DNA from: Ridgeia piscesae
Taxonomy: Eukaryota > Annelida > Polychaeta > Sabellida > Siboglinidae
Direction: 5' to 3'
Assembly (NCBI GenBank): GCA_025642075.2
Contig: JAODUO010000470.1
Span: 227,001 to 291,000 of the forward strand
DNA length: 64,000 bases
The notes under the pieces were generated by a model, which had not been told where the DNA came from, searched no databases, and was given only the letters and a program-made list of their open reading frames with translations. A program made the position numbers and the translations under genes. Shown here one piece after another: positions 63,729 through 64,000 of this stretch. Each line of letters opens with the position of its first letter. Position 1 is the stretch's first letter.

Positions 63729-64000
63729 CTGTAAATAAATAATTGATAATAATACGATAATTAATAATTATAATAATACACTACTTTATTATGAACTATA
63801 AAAACCACTGCTATATATGTAATTTTTTATATATGTAATATATAATAGTAGCATTTAATATAGGATCTATTTATGTATCAGTAATTTAAATGCTCTTCGT
63901 TCTAAACGTAGTCTTTAAGGTTTAACACTTTTATGTACTTGTGTATTAATATTTAATTGTGTTTACCATTTCAATTTGTTATTATTAAAAGGGGGCTTTC

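Larger units (their letters stand above)
13880..63728 (-). other. Remaining introns over 300 bp with nothing recognised
   Basis: I looked at and saw no gene, RNA or clear element in introns 17931-18477, 19987-20384, 27917-28515, 30362-30784, 31109-31764, 37444-37855, 38795-39133, 45932-46541, 47656-48391, 51690-52106, 54161-54653, 56341-56897, 57106-57567, 57687-58104, 60745-61371 and 61696-61998. Intron 22633-23130 holds two short blocks (near 22842 and 23034, AGGATTGCTCAAAGTGCTTT-like) that match the SINE tail. In intron 32340-33673, GCCGTGGCACAGTGGGTAGA on the minus strand near 33545 resembles a SINE head. Confidence 0.5.

Overview
The window is animal nuclear DNA: AT-rich, intron-dense, and full of long simple repeats, minisatellites, tRNA-derived SINE fragments and a decayed non-LTR reverse-transcriptase fragment. 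A marine invertebrate such as a mollusc or another lophotrochozoan fits best, but that is inference from genome texture and from the gene, not from a diagnostic marker.

Nearly everything that codes belongs to one gene on the minus strand. From right (5') to left (3') I can place about 50 exons between 63728 and 3124. Exons 13880-63728 encode roughly 3,500 residues, about 33 spectrin-repeat equivalents, made by a recurring three-exon module. Exon A is about 108-109 codons, exon C about 43-59 codons and exon B almost always 55 codons. Every module junction is phase 0, with GT donors and AG acceptors. One A-C-B set makes about two spectrin repeats. The closest family is the giant nesprin / MSP-300 (SYNE) spectrin-repeat proteins, which link nuclei and other organelles to the cytoskeleton. 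No actin-binding CH domains and no KASH anchor lie in the window; the 5' end of the gene is beyond the right edge.

The array ends in an unusual 3.68 kb terminal exon (3124-6807, 1,227 codons). It is predicted disordered and Ser/Arg/Pro-rich. It carries ten TQT motifs of the type bound by dynein light chain LC8, three SxIP motifs of the type bound by microtubule-end protein EB1, Lys/His-rich and Asp-rich tracts, and poly-proline. It ends without a transmembrane segment. I infer a KASH-less, microtubule/dynein-facing isoform end.

Other points: two adjacent C exons that look mutually exclusive (60607-60744 and 58993-59133); three A exons each split by an extra intron at a different position and phase; two exons with one-base homopolymer frameshifts that are probably assembly errors; and several minisatellites that contain copies of the exon-intron junction beside them, most strikingly the 37-bp array filling intron 33820-35070.

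Region by region: 1-3123 is 3' UTR or flank without genes; 3124-6807 is the terminal exon; 6808-13879 is a 7 kb intron; 13880-63728 is the spectrin exon array with repeat-filled introns; 63729-64000 is the next intron.
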